A model generated the notes under the pieces. It had not been told where the DNA came from, searched no databases, and worked only from the letters and a program-made list of their open reading frames with translations. From positions 27,213-91,212 of the forward strand of contig NZ_FNZE01000018.1 in NCBI RefSeq assembly GCF_900109175.1: 64,000 nt of DNA, in the 5' to 3' direction. The stretch comes from Pseudomonas linyingensis (GTDB lineage Bacteria > Pseudomonadota > Gammaproteobacteria > Pseudomonadales > Pseudomonadaceae). Position numbers and translations under genes: made by a program. Below, piece after piece: positions 16,003 through 23,906 of the stretch. The first letter of the stretch is position 1. Each line of letters begins with the position of its first letter.

Positions 16003-17876
16003 GTTCGCCCCTCGACCTGCTCAAGGCGCGCCGCTTCGGCCCGCTGTTCGCCACCCAGTTCCTCGGCGCGTTCAACGACAACCTGTTCAAGAACGCGCTG
16101 GTGGTGCTGCTGACCTTCCAGGCCACGCAGTGGACTACGCTCGGCGTCGGCATGCTGGCCAACCTGGCGGCGGGCCTGTTCATCCTGCCGTTCTTTCTGT
16201 TCTCGGCCACCGCCGGCCAACTCGCCGACAAGTACGACAAGGCCGTGCTGGCGCGCTGGACCAAGCTGCTGGAGATTGTCATCGTGCTGGTCGCCGGTGC
16301 CGGCTTCTGGGCACACAGCCTCGAACTGCTGCTCGCCGCGCTTTTCCTGCTCGGCCTGCAGTCGACCCTGTTCGGCCCGGTGAAGTACGCCATCCTGCCG
16401 CAGCACCTCCACGAGGACGAGCTGGTCGGCGGCAACGCGCTGATCGAGGCCGGCACCTTCGTCGCCATCCTGGTCGGCACCCTGGCCGGTGGCCTGCTCG
16501 CCGGCGCCGCGGACAGCATGCTGTGGATCACCGCCGGCTGCCTGCTGGTCGCCGTGCTCGGTTACTGGAGCAGCCTGGGCATTCCCCCCGCCCCGGCGCC
16601 TGAACCGCAGCTCAAGATCAACCCCAACCCGCTGAGCGAGACCTGGCGCAACATCGGCTTCGCCCGCGAGAGCCATACGGTGTTCCTGGCGATCCTCGGC
16701 ATCTCCTGGTTCTGGCTGTACGGCGCGCTGCTGCTCGCCCAGTTCCCCGCCTACGCCAAGGACGTGCTGGGCGGCACCGAGAGCGGGGTGACCCTGTTGC
16801 TCGGCATCTTCACCCTCGGCATCGGCGCCGGCTCGATGCTCTGCGAGCGGCTGTCCGGCAGGCTGGTGGAGATCGGCCTGGTGCCGCTCGGCTCCATCGG
16901 CCTGACCGTGTTCGGCCTCGACCTGGCCTTCGCCTCGCCGGACATGCCGCCGCCGGCGCCGCTGGCTTTCGCCGAACTGCTGCAGGCGCCGGGTACCCTG
17001 CGCGTGCTGTTCGACCTGTTCGGGCTGGGTCTCTTTGGCGGCTTCTTCATCGTGCCGCTGTACGCGCTGATGCAGTTGCGCTCGGCCGCCGAGCACCGCG
17101 CACGGATCGTCGCCGCCAACAACATCCTCAACGCGCTGTTCATGGTGGTCGGCGCCGGCGCCGCGGCCGGGCTGCTCGCCGCCGGCCTGTCGATCCCCGA
17201 ACTGTTCGCCTGCGCGGCGCTGGCCAACGCGCTGGTCGCCGTGTACATCTACCGGCTGGTGCCGGAGTTCCTGCTGCGCTTCCTCGACTGGCTGCTGATC
17301 CACTCGGTCTACCGGCTGGACAAGCAGGGCGTCGAACGCATCCCCTTCAGCGGCCCGGCCCTGCTGGTGTGCAACCACGTCAGCTATGTCGACGCCCTGG
17401 TGATCGCCGCCGCCTGCCGGCGGCCGATCCGCTTCGTGATGGACCACCGCATCTTCCACTGGCCGCTGCTGTCCTTCGTGTTCCGCCACGCCCGCGCCAT
17501 CCCCATCGCCCCGGCGAAGGAGGACGCCGCGCTGCTGGACAGGGCCTATGCCGACGTGGCGAGTGCGCTGGAGGCCGGCGAGCTGGTGGCGATCTTCCCC
17601 GAGGGGCACCTGACCGACGACGGCGAGATCGGTCCGTTCCGCCCCGGCACCCAGCGCATCCTCGAGTGCAACCCGGTCGAGGTGCTGCCCATGGCGCTGT
17701 CCGGGCTGTGGGACAGCCCGTTCTCGCGCCAGGCCACCACGCTGCTGCAGCGCCTGCGCCAGCTGCACCCGCTGCGGCGCGTCACGCTGAATGTCGGCGA
17801 GCCGCTGGCGGCGGAACAGGCCGAGCCGCAGGCGTTGCGCCAGCGGGTTGTGGAGTTGCGTGGCAGCGAGAAATAA
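15999..17876 (+). CDS. LplT-type MFS lysophospholipid flippase fused to a PlsC acyltransferase
   Basis: A 625-residue protein. Residues 1-420 are a 12-helix MFS transporter of the LplT group (FLGAFNDNLFKNAL near the N terminus, then FGPVKYAILPQ). Residues 425-625 are a PlsC acyltransferase domain with NHVSYVD (HX4D) and IFPEGHLTDDG. It overlaps the aas-like stop by four bases. In other bacteria LplT and Aas are separate or fused in different ways; here each partner carries its own acyltransferase. It probably moves lysophospholipid inward and acylates it. Substrate details are inferred. Confidence 0.85.
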   Translation: MSSPLDLLKARRFGPLFATQFLGAFNDNLFKNALVVLLTFQATQWTTLGVGMLANLAAGLFILPFFLFSATAGQLADKYDKAVLARWTKLLEIVIVLVAGAGFWAHSLELLLAALFLLGLQSTLFGPVKYAILPQHLHEDELVGGNALIEAGTFVAILVGTLAGGLLAGAADSMLWITAGCLLVAVLGYWSSLGIPPAPAPEPQLKINPNPLSETWRNIGFARESHTVFLAILGISWFWLYGALLLAQFPAYAKDVLGGTESGVTLLLGIFTLGIGAGSMLCERLSGRLVEIGLVPLGSIGLTVFGLDLAFASPDMPPPAPLAFAELLQAPGTLRVLFDLFGLGLFGGFFIVPLYALMQLRSAAEHRARIVAANNILNALFMVVGAGAAAGLLAAGLSIPELFACAALANALVAVYIYRLVPEFLLRFLDWLLIHSVYRLDKQGVERIPFSGPALLVCNHVSYVDALVIAAACRRPIRFVMDHRIFHWPLLSFVFRHARAIPIAPAKEDAALLDRAYADVASALEAGELVAIFPEGHLTDDGEIGPFRPGTQRILECNPVEVLPMALSGLWDSPFSRQATTLLQRLRQLHPLRRVTLNVGEPLAAEQAEPQALRQRVVELRGSEK

Positions 17877-17974
17877 GGTTCTTCGCGGGCCGCTCGGCCG
17901 GCAGCGGCTCCCCGGCTCCGCAGCCGGAGGTATGCTGACTGCACGGCAACTTCAAACTGGGCGAGGGACTGGAT

Positions 17975-18898
17975 ATGGGACCTCCTCTGCAGATCACCCG
18001 CCGCCGGCTGCTCGGCGCGCTCGCCGCTCTGGCCCTGCTGGGCCCGCGCCTGGCGCCGGCACGGGAGGACGGACCGGCCACCCGGCCCATCCCCTCCAGC
18101 GGTGAGCGCCTGCCGCTGGTCGGCCTGGGCAGCTGGATCACCTTCAACGTCGGCGACGACCGCGCTGCCCGCGACGCCTGTGCCGAGGTGATGGCCAACT
18201 TCTTCCGCGCCGGCGGACAGCTGATCGACAGCTCGCCCATGTACGGCTCGGCGCAGGAAGTGATCGGCTATGGCCTCGCCAAGCTGGGACATCCCGCGCG
18301 GCTGTTCTCTGCCGACAAGGTGTGGATTGCCGACGGCGCGGCCGGCCGTAGGCAGATGGAAACCTCGCGCCAACGCTGGGGCATCCCGCGCTTCGACCTG
18401 TTGCAGGTGCACAACCTGCTTGCCTGGCCGGCGCACCTGCCGACGCTGTTCGCGATGAAGGCGGCCGGTCAGCTGCGCTACGTGGGCATCACCACCTCGC
18501 ACGGTCATCGCCATGACGAGATGGCGCGGATCATGGCCAGCCAGCCGCTGGATTTCGTCCAGCTGACCTACAACCTCGTCGACCGTGAAGTGGAACAGCG
18601 CCTGCTGCCGCTCGCCCGCGAACGCGGCATCGCCGTCATCGTCAACCGGCCGTTCCAGCGCGGCGCGCTGCTGAGCAAGCTCGGCCGCCAGCCGCTGCCA
18701 GCATGGGCGGGCGAAATCGACTGCACCAGCTGGGCCCAGTTCGCCCTCAAGTTCGTCATTTCCCATCCGGACGTCACCTGCGCGATTTCGGCCACCTCCC
18801 GCGTCGACCACGTGCTGGAGAATCTGGGCACGGCCACCGGAGCACTGCCGGATCAGGCCATGCGCAGCCGCATGGCCGCATTGGCGGCCCGACTCTGA
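17975..18898 (+). CDS. Exported aldo/keto reductase with Tat signal
   Basis: A 307-residue protein. The N terminus TRRRLLGALAALALLG is a twin-arginine signal ending near residue 30. The rest is an aldo/keto reductase barrel: IDSSPMYGSAQEVIG carries the catalytic Asp and Tyr, and LLQVHN follows. The lysine of the tetrad is likely in SADKVW. Export through Tat implies folding with a cofactor in the cytoplasm before reaching the periplasm. GAGGG lies eight bases before the ATG. It overlaps the next gene by one base (TGATG). Its physiological substrate is unknown. Confidence 0.8.
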   Translation: MGPPLQITRRRLLGALAALALLGPRLAPAREDGPATRPIPSSGERLPLVGLGSWITFNVGDDRAARDACAEVMANFFRAGGQLIDSSPMYGSAQEVIGYGLAKLGHPARLFSADKVWIADGAAGRRQMETSRQRWGIPRFDLLQVHNLLAWPAHLPTLFAMKAAGQLRYVGITTSHGHRHDEMARIMASQPLDFVQLTYNLVDREVEQRLLPLARERGIAVIVNRPFQRGALLSKLGRQPLPAWAGEIDCTSWAQFALKFVISHPDVTCAISATSRVDHVLENLGTATGALPDQAMRSRMAALAARL

Positions 18899-19572
18899 TG
18901 GCGGAGTGGTGGCTCTACGGCCCGCGCGATCTGCTGCTGTTTGCGCCGCGCACCTATTACCGGCTGTTCGAACTCTACAACCTCGAACTCTGGCCATTGC
19001 AGCTGCTCGCCCTCGCGCTCGGCACGACGGTGCTGGTGTTGTGGCGCCGCGGCGGCGCGCGGGCGGGGCGCGCCATCGCCGCGATCCTGCTGCTCTGCTG
19101 GCTGTGGGTCGCCTGGGGGTTCCACTGGCAGCGCTACGCCAGCATCAACCTGGCCGCCGGCTATTTCGCGCTGGCCTTCGTCGCCCAGGCGCTGCTGCTG
19201 CTCTGGCTGGGCGTGCTGCGCGGCCGGCTCGCCCCGGCACCGGCCACGCGGCTGCAGCAGCGCGCCGGTCTGATCCTGGTGCTGTTTGCCCTGCTGGGTT
19301 TCCCCTTGCTGGGCCCGCTGCTGGGCAGAAGCTGGACGCAGGCCGAGGTGTTCGGCATGGCGCCCGACCCGACCGCGCTGGCGACCCTCGGCGTCCTGCT
19401 GCTGGCCGGCGGGCGGCCGGCGTGGGGTCTGTGGCCGCTTCCCGTGGCCTGGTGCCTGGTCAGCGGCACGACCCTGTGGGCGATGGAGGCACCCGACTTT
19501 GCGCTGGCGCCGCTGGCCGCGTTGCTGGCGGTCGGCCTGGCCGCCGGCGGCGCCGCGAGGCGCTCGAGGTGA
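18898..19572 (+). CDS. DUF6064-like integral membrane protein
   Basis: A 224-residue hydrophobic protein with about seven membrane segments. The N-terminal YGPRDLLLFAPRTYYRLFELYN resembles the DUF6064 family. Its ATG overlaps the stop of the Tat-exported reductase, so the two are co-translated and may act together. No catalytic motif is visible. Function is unknown. Confidence 0.65.
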   Translation: MAEWWLYGPRDLLLFAPRTYYRLFELYNLELWPLQLLALALGTTVLVLWRRGGARAGRAIAAILLLCWLWVAWGFHWQRYASINLAAGYFALAFVAQALLLLWLGVLRGRLAPAPATRLQQRAGLILVLFALLGFPLLGPLLGRSWTQAEVFGMAPDPTALATLGVLLLAGGRPAWGLWPLPVAWCLVSGTTLWAMEAPDFALAPLAALLAVGLAAGGAARRSR

Positions 19573-19655
19573 CGCCCCACGCAGTCAGCTGCCGACGGCC
19601 CTATCCGCCGCAGGCATCTTCGCGTTGCGGCTGGCGAGATCACGCGGAGCGACGC

Positions 19656-19889
19656 TCAGAAGCCGAACTGGCCGAGGGCGGCCATCAGCACCAGCGCCAA
19701 CACGGCGAGGCCGACGCACTGCACCCAGCGCTCCTCACTGTGGCCACTGCGCCAGCCATGGCGGGGATATCTACCCAGGGTGAACAGCTTCACCCACGGC
19801 CAGCCGACCCAGTAGAAGAAAGTGCCGAGGAAGAAGTCGCCGATGACGTCGACGAGAAGACGCCCAACCAGAGCCAGAATCTGATCCAT
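19656..19889 (-). CDS. Small membrane protein, unknown function
   Basis: A 77-residue protein with two hydrophobic segments (about 5-35 and 55-75) around a basic loop (GRYPRHGWRSGH). It is in the opposite direction to its left neighbour. No ribosome binding site of note precedes the ATG. It looks like a genuine small membrane protein because of its segment pattern and ordinary codon use. I do not recognise the family. Confidence 0.5.
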   Translation of the reverse strand: MDQILALVGRLLVDVIGDFFLGTFFYWVGWPWVKLFTLGRYPRHGWRSGHSEERWVQCVGLAVLALVLMAALGQFGF

Positions 19890-19930
19890 TTTTTACTGAC
19901 TCCAGCAAATAAATCCGTCCCGTTTTTCTG

Positions 19931-19964
19931 CCACCGTGCATACGGGACACGTACACGGCGGTTC
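19931..19964 (-). other. Possible group II intron domain V relic
   Basis: On the minus strand these 34 bases start GAACCGCCGTGTACG and end GTATGCACGGTGG. They fold into one hairpin (CCGCCGTG with CACGGTGG, then TACG with CGTA) of the exact length of a bacterial group II intron domain V. The flanking sequence 19965-20086 shows no reverse-transcriptase coding, so at most the 3' scar of a deleted intron remains. Identification is from memory of such sequences and is not certain. Confidence 0.4.
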
Positions 19965-20086
19965 GATGGATATATTCCTACCGCGCCGCAATGGCCGGCA
20001 GACCCAAATTCTCGATGAACCGCACCGGCAAGGCCAGTACCGGGGTCGTGCTCAACCACCAGCGGCCGACCGCCATGCTATGCGGC

Positions 20087-20515
20087 CTAGCTTTGCCAGT
20101 GATAGACATTCGTAACCTTCTCGCTGCTATCAAAACAGACGCGCAAGTAGTCGGTATCGATCTTCAAACCTGAACAGTAGCCAAGCTCGTAATCGAAGCA
20201 GTTGTTTTTGGCTGTCCGCATAGGCTCACCGATTAGGCGGGTAACCGTTGCCTTGGGTGCTCCAACAGTCAAATGATTTCTCTCCAAATCCCGGCACATC
20301 GGGCCACGAAGACATGCCATCTCTTTGTCGAAGCAATCATGATCACTCTTGCAGCTCAGCGCGGAAGACCAGACTGCGCTGTCAAAGCTCTCTCCCATGA
20401 ATGGTAGATCGTGAAAGGCAAAGCGGAGAATGGGTTTCCAAAATAGAACAAGCAGCAATAACACTGCTGCAGTGAAAATGACAGCCCACTTCATGATCTT
20501 TAAGGCGCGTGACAT
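20087..20515 (-). CDS. AT-rich orphan: membrane-anchored cysteine-rich protein
   Basis: A 142-residue protein with one N-terminal membrane segment (about 8-30) and a cysteine-rich outer part (ALSCKSDHDCFDKEMACLRGPMC, then NNCFDYELGYCSG and VCFDSS). Eight cysteines suggest disulphides in the periplasm. The ATG at 20515 is chosen for the GAGGATTTT just before it. Codon use is much more AT-rich than neighbours, suggesting recent gain. The sequence GTTATGC lies 12-18 bases before the binding site, as at integron cassette borders. I do not recognise the family. Confidence 0.6.
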   Translation of the reverse strand: MSRALKIMKWAVIFTAAVLLLLVLFWKPILRFAFHDLPFMGESFDSAVWSSALSCKSDHDCFDKEMACLRGPMCRDLERNHLTVGAPKATVTRLIGEPMRTAKNNCFDYELGYCSGLKIDTDYLRVCFDSSEKVTNVYHWQS

Positions 20516-20797
20516 AAAATCCTCAAGATGCATAACAATTAAGTCAACAGGCGAGCAAAAGCATAACTTTTGCGAGTCCAGCGAGCGAAGCAAACGATTT
20601 GAATACGGAGCAAGGCCGATAACAATGCTGACCCCCCGTGATCGATTGAGCGCTTGCCCCCGCTGCGCGAACTACAGAATGGCCCGGGCGGCAACGCCCA
20701 GCGAAGGCCGGATATACGAATGCAACCGCACTGACGACAGGGTTGGAACAGGGTTACTCACCACTTGTGGGGAGAGTCCATATACGCCTTGTTAGGA

Positions 20798-21184
20798 CTA
20801 CACAAATGCAAGGCTGAGCACCAGTCCAGGCGTGGTGAGAGCTAGAAGGATAATAGCAAGTCTTTTCAGGGCAAATAGAGTGACCTGTGTAGTGGTGTTT
20901 GCATGCATTGGAGATATGAAGCCCCATGCGAAACCGATAATTGGGTAGTGTGCAAATATTAATGCTAGACCTAAAGTTGGTTGGCCGTGCACGGGCTTCA
21001 TGTTGGAAAAGAGGTTGACCATTGCATACGGTGATGTAAATGTATTGGAAATGAAGGCGGCAATACCTAGTGTATTGCCATTTATGATTAATAAAAATTG
21101 AATCAAGGCAATTAGTAGAAAAACCAGAGCTAGGAATGCAGCAGAGCCTATTCTGTGCCCAGGGGGCGGGATTAATAGAGGCAT
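20798..21184 (-). CDS. AT-rich orphan: small multi-span membrane protein
   Basis: A 128-residue protein with about three membrane segments (16-40, 75-95, 105-127). The ATG at 21184 follows GTTAGGATATCCAGC, which gives a usable AGGA and also a GTTAGG boundary like that of the neighbouring orphan. A longer frame upstream has GC-rich, unrelated composition and is not part of the gene. No homologous family is recognised. The AT-rich composition and isolation suggest transfer. The 282-base gap 20516-20797 after it shows no further gene. Confidence 0.5.
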   Translation of the reverse strand: MPLLIPPPGHRIGSAAFLALVFLLIALIQFLLIINGNTLGIAAFISNTFTSPYAMVNLFSNMKPVHGQPTLGLALIFAHYPIIGFAWGFISPMHANTTTQVTLFALKRLAIILLALTTPGLVLSLAFV

Positions 21185-21217
21185 GCTGGATATCCTAACT
21201 ATAAATAGACACCAAGT

Positions 21218-21330
21218 GGTGTATGACTCCCCGGACGGGGCTTGTGGATAACATTCCTTGTCCTTCCGTTCATCCCTGTCTAGACCGCGGCTTTCAGCGG
21301 TAGGGTGGTGCCTCTGGGGAGTTATACACC
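21218..21330. repeat. 113-bp element with 17-bp inverted ends
   Basis: GGTGTATGACTCCCCGG (21218-21234) and CTGGGGAGTTATACACC (21314-21330) are inverted repeats with two mismatches around a non-coding interior. It could be a MITE or a recombination site associated with the orphan ORFs. The remaining gap 21331-21590 shows nothing I can identify. Confidence 0.5.
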
Positions 21331-21590
21331 AGAGACAGCAAGCGGATGACAGGACGTTAACGGCGATACCCGTGCTTGTCCACCGCAAGCGCGCATGCGG
21401 ATATGAGCCATCTGCCAATTGAGAAACCCGACGCAGATTTGGCGTCTGCGCCGGGGCGGGTGACCGGGGAAACAGTGCATAGCCTTTCGATGCTATTTCG
21501 CCAGGTGCCATTCCCCGCCGTAGGCAGGCTAGTCGTGCGACTGACAGGCAGGCAAGGCGCTGGCGGCCAGCAGACGGTGTTCGCTGCGCT

Positions 21591-22322
21591 TCAAGCCACC
21601 TCGTCCGACAGGGCAAAGCGCACCCGCTGCTCGGCGCTCTGCCCGAGCAGCTTGGCCAGCCACGGTGGCGGCGAGCCGGCCATCACGCGCTGCAGTTCGG
21701 CCAGCACCACCTCGGCCTGGTCGCCCTGGGGTTTCTTCAGCGGGTGGATGCCGGCCTTGACCACCTTGGCCGCGGCAGGGCCGCCGATGGAGACGACATA
21801 CAGCACCTGGCAGTCGGCGATCTGCTCGACGCGCCAGGCGTTCTTGTCCTCGGCCAGATCGGCTTCCAGGGTCGAGCGAATGTCGATCAGCGTCTGCTCG
21901 CCGGCGCCGACCTGATAGATCAGAAAACGCAGACAGGTGCCGAAGTGGCCATCGAGCTGCGCACCGTTGTTGGAGGCAATGGCCACGCGGATCGAGCCGG
22001 CCGGCACCTCGCTCAAGGCCGCCGGCTGCGGCAGGTCGTCGGCGACGGTCTCGCCCCAGAGGATGCGCACCGCCTCCTTGAGGGCCGCCATCGGCGTATC
22101 GAGCAGGTCGACGTCCTCCTCGGAGCCGGCCAGGCCGATCTTCAGGTCGGTGACGGTCACCCCCTGCAGGCTCTGTTCGGTCAGCGGGCCGTTGACCTGC
22201 TGGTTGAGGATTTCCAGCAGTTGGCCGACGCTGGTGCCGGGCAGGGCCCGGGCAGCCAGGGCGATGCGCAGCGCGGTTTCGCGGCTCATGCTTACGGGAT
22301 TCATGCTTGCAGGACTATTCAT
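21591..22322 (-). CDS. nafY2: NafY-like protein, second copy
   Basis: A 243-residue paralogue of the adjacent nafY. It has an N-terminal helical domain (MSRETALRIALAARALPG onwards) and a C-terminal cofactor-binding domain (IRVAIASNNGAQLDGHFGTC at 111-130, then SIGGPAAAKVVKAGIHP). H126 in DGHFG matches the residue implicated in FeMo-co binding in NafY. NafY-family proteins carry FeMo-co or its precursor to apo-dinitrogenase. The ATG shares a base with the stop of a 46-codon upstream frame, so it depends on translational coupling. It is the last gene of the rnf operon. Confidence 0.85.
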   Translation of the reverse strand: MNSPASMNPVSMSRETALRIALAARALPGTSVGQLLEILNQQVNGPLTEQSLQGVTVTDLKIGLAGSEEDVDLLDTPMAALKEAVRILWGETVADDLPQPAALSEVPAGSIRVAIASNNGAQLDGHFGTCLRFLIYQVGAGEQTLIDIRSTLEADLAEDKNAWRVEQIADCQVLYVVSIGGPAAAKVVKAGIHPLKKPQGDQAEVVLAELQRVMAGSPPPWLAKLLGQSAEQRVRFALSDEVA

Positions 22323-22462
22323 CAGCGGGCTCCTGGACGACCGCGGCGGTCGTCATGGTCATGGGGTCGAGCATGGGGCAGCGGATCGTCAGCAACTGGC
22401 GCGCGGGTGGCCAGCGCGATACGCAGGGCGGCTTCGCGGCTCAGGTTCGCGGGACTGTTCAT
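22322..22462 (-). CDS. 46-codon mini-ORF derived from the nafY N terminus
   Basis: The frame begins MNSPANLSREAALRIALATR, almost the same as the N terminus of the following nafY copy. It then departs into a His/Asp/Arg-rich tail (HARPHDHDDRRGRPGAR). AGGAGG lies six bases before the ATG, and its TGA overlaps the nafY2 ATG, so it is very probably translated. It looks like the stump left by a duplication and internal deletion of nafY, now working as a leader that loads ribosomes for nafY2. A function for the peptide itself is unknown. Confidence 0.6.
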   Translation of the reverse strand: MNSPANLSREAALRIALATRAPVADDPLPHARPHDHDDRRGRPGAR

Positions 22463-22483
22463 CGCTGCCTCCTCGGCCTTGGC

Positions 22484-22882
22484 TTATGCCTGGTGGTACC
22501 CTTCCCCGCCGCACGCATGCTCGTCGTGGGGCTGGCCGGGCGGCAGGGCGTCGGCGAGGAAGGCCTTGACCGCGCGTTCGGGATCGCTTTCGCCGGTGGT
22601 GAGCAGGCTCACGCCGCGCTCGCCGAGACGACGGATCACGCCGTCGCCGGCACTGCCGGCAATCGCCACGTCCACCGCATGCAGCGGGTGGCGCTCGGGC
22701 TGCTCGCAGACATGCCACTCGTGCAGGCAGGCGTGCTCGTCCAATTCGAGGGTGTAGGCGCCGTCCGGTGCCTCGCCCGGCCAGACGTCGAACACCCGCC
22801 AGCGATGGGCCCGCCCGGCGTGGCCGGCCACCTGGCCCTGGCGGTCGATGGCCACGGCGATCAGTCGACGAATATCACTCAT
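22484..22882 (-). CDS. NifX/NifB-C-terminal-like cofactor-binding protein
   Basis: A 132-residue single-domain member of the dinitrogenase iron-molybdenum cofactor family (RLIAVAIDRQGQVAGHAGRAH, then VAIAGSAGDGVIRRLGERGV). A His-rich tail (HDEHACGGEGYHQA) could bind metal. Proteins of this fold bind NifB-co or VK-cluster precursors. The ATG at 22882, three bases after the nafY stop, is chosen for the GAGGTG upstream. It lies between two nafY genes, so a chaperone role in cofactor transfer is likely. Confidence 0.75.
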   Translation of the reverse strand: MSDIRRLIAVAIDRQGQVAGHAGRAHRWRVFDVWPGEAPDGAYTLELDEHACLHEWHVCEQPERHPLHAVDVAIAGSAGDGVIRRLGERGVSLLTTGESDPERAVKAFLADALPPGQPHDEHACGGEGYHQA

Positions 22883-22884
22883 GT

Positions 22885-23607
22885 TCAAAGCACCTCATCC
22901 GAACGGGAAAAGCGCACGCGCTGCTCGGCGGCGACACCGAGCAGCTTGGCCAGCCACGGCGGCGGCGAGCCGGCCATCACCGCCTGCAGTTCGGCGAGGA
23001 TGTCCGCCGCCATGCCGCCCTCGATCCGCTTCATCGGGTAGATGTCGGCACGCACCACCTTGGCCGCCGCCGGTCCGCCGACCGACACCACGTAGAGCAC
23101 CTGGCAGTCGCGGATCAGGTCGACGCGAAAGCCGTTGCGGTCATCCGAGAAGTCGGCCTCCAGGGCCGAACGGACATCGACCAGCGCCTTTTCCTCGGCG
23201 CTCACCTGGTAGATCAGAAAGCGCAGGCAGGAGCCGAAGTGGCCGTCCAGGTTCTCGCCGCTGTTGGAGGCGATGGCCACGCGGATCGAGCGCTCCGGCA
23301 GCGTGTCGAGGACCACCGGCTGCGGCAGGTCGCTGTCCACGGTCTCGCCCCAGAGGATGCGCACTGCGTCCTTGATCGCCGGCAGGCCGACGCTGATGTC
23401 CTCGCCATCCTCCTCGCCGTCGGCACTGGCGAAGCCGGTCTTGAGGTTGGTGACGGTCACCGTCTGCAGGCTCTCCTCGGTCAGCGGGCCTTCGATGCTC
23501 TGATGAAGCATCTCCAGCAGCCTGCCGACGCCGATGCCGGGCAGTACCCGGGCGGCCAGGGCGATGCGCAGCGCGGTGTCGCGACTCATGTTCATGGGGG
23601 TTTGCAT
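22885..23607 (-). CDS. nafY: NafY, nitrogenase accessory factor
   Basis: A 240-residue protein with a helical N-terminal domain (about 1-95) and a cofactor-binding core (108-238) including ASNSGENLDGHFGSC, with H123 at the FeMo-co-binding position. In A. vinelandii NafY (gamma protein) binds apo-NifDK and FeMo-co and is encoded with the rnf1 genes, the same place as here. The ATG at 23607 follows AGGAGG at six bases. It overlaps no neighbour and lies 23 bases after rnfH. Confidence 0.88.
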   Translation of the reverse strand: MQTPMNMSRDTALRIALAARVLPGIGVGRLLEMLHQSIEGPLTEESLQTVTVTNLKTGFASADGEEDGEDISVGLPAIKDAVRILWGETVDSDLPQPVVLDTLPERSIRVAIASNSGENLDGHFGSCLRFLIYQVSAEEKALVDVRSALEADFSDDRNGFRVDLIRDCQVLYVVSVGGPAAAKVVRADIYPMKRIEGGMAADILAELQAVMAGSPPPWLAKLLGVAAEQRVRFSRSDEVL

Positions 23608-23630
23608 CAGCGGCCTCCTCGGCGAGCTAA

Positions 23631-23885
23631 TCAATCGTCATCGTCGTCATCGTCGAGCACCCGCGTGATGCGCTGGTAGATCTCCACGCGGTCGCCTTCC
23701 TTCAACGGACTGTCGAGCTTCACCAACTTGCCGAACACGCCGACCTTCTGTTTTTTCAGGTCGATCTCCGGGCAGAAGCGCAGCAGCCCGGACTGCTCGA
23801 TGGCCTGGGCCACGCTACTGCCGTCGGCGACCTGGCAGCTCAGCAGTAACGGCTGGGCGGCGGCATACACCACAGCGACTTTCAT
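23631..23885 (-). CDS. rnfH: RnfH family protein
   Basis: An 84-residue ubiquitin-like beta-grasp protein with the family ending [23 protein letters not shown]. The C terminus is a run of seven aspartates, which is unusual. RnfH is encoded with rnf genes but is not an integral subunit of the complex, and its role is unclear. It lies 21 bases after rnfE in the same operon. Confidence 0.88.
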   Translation of the reverse strand: MKVAVVYAAAQPLLLSCQVADGSSVAQAIEQSGLLRFCPEIDLKKQKVGVFGKLVKLDSPLKEGDRVEIYQRITRVLDDDDDDD

Positions 23886-23906
23886 GGTTTCACTCCTGTG
23901 CCGGAC

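Noticed and set aside
20516..20797. A complete attC site
   Set aside because: TAACAA and TTGTTA half-sites exist but are too far apart and do not give a standard attC fold by eye, so only the cassette-like borders are reported as a finding.
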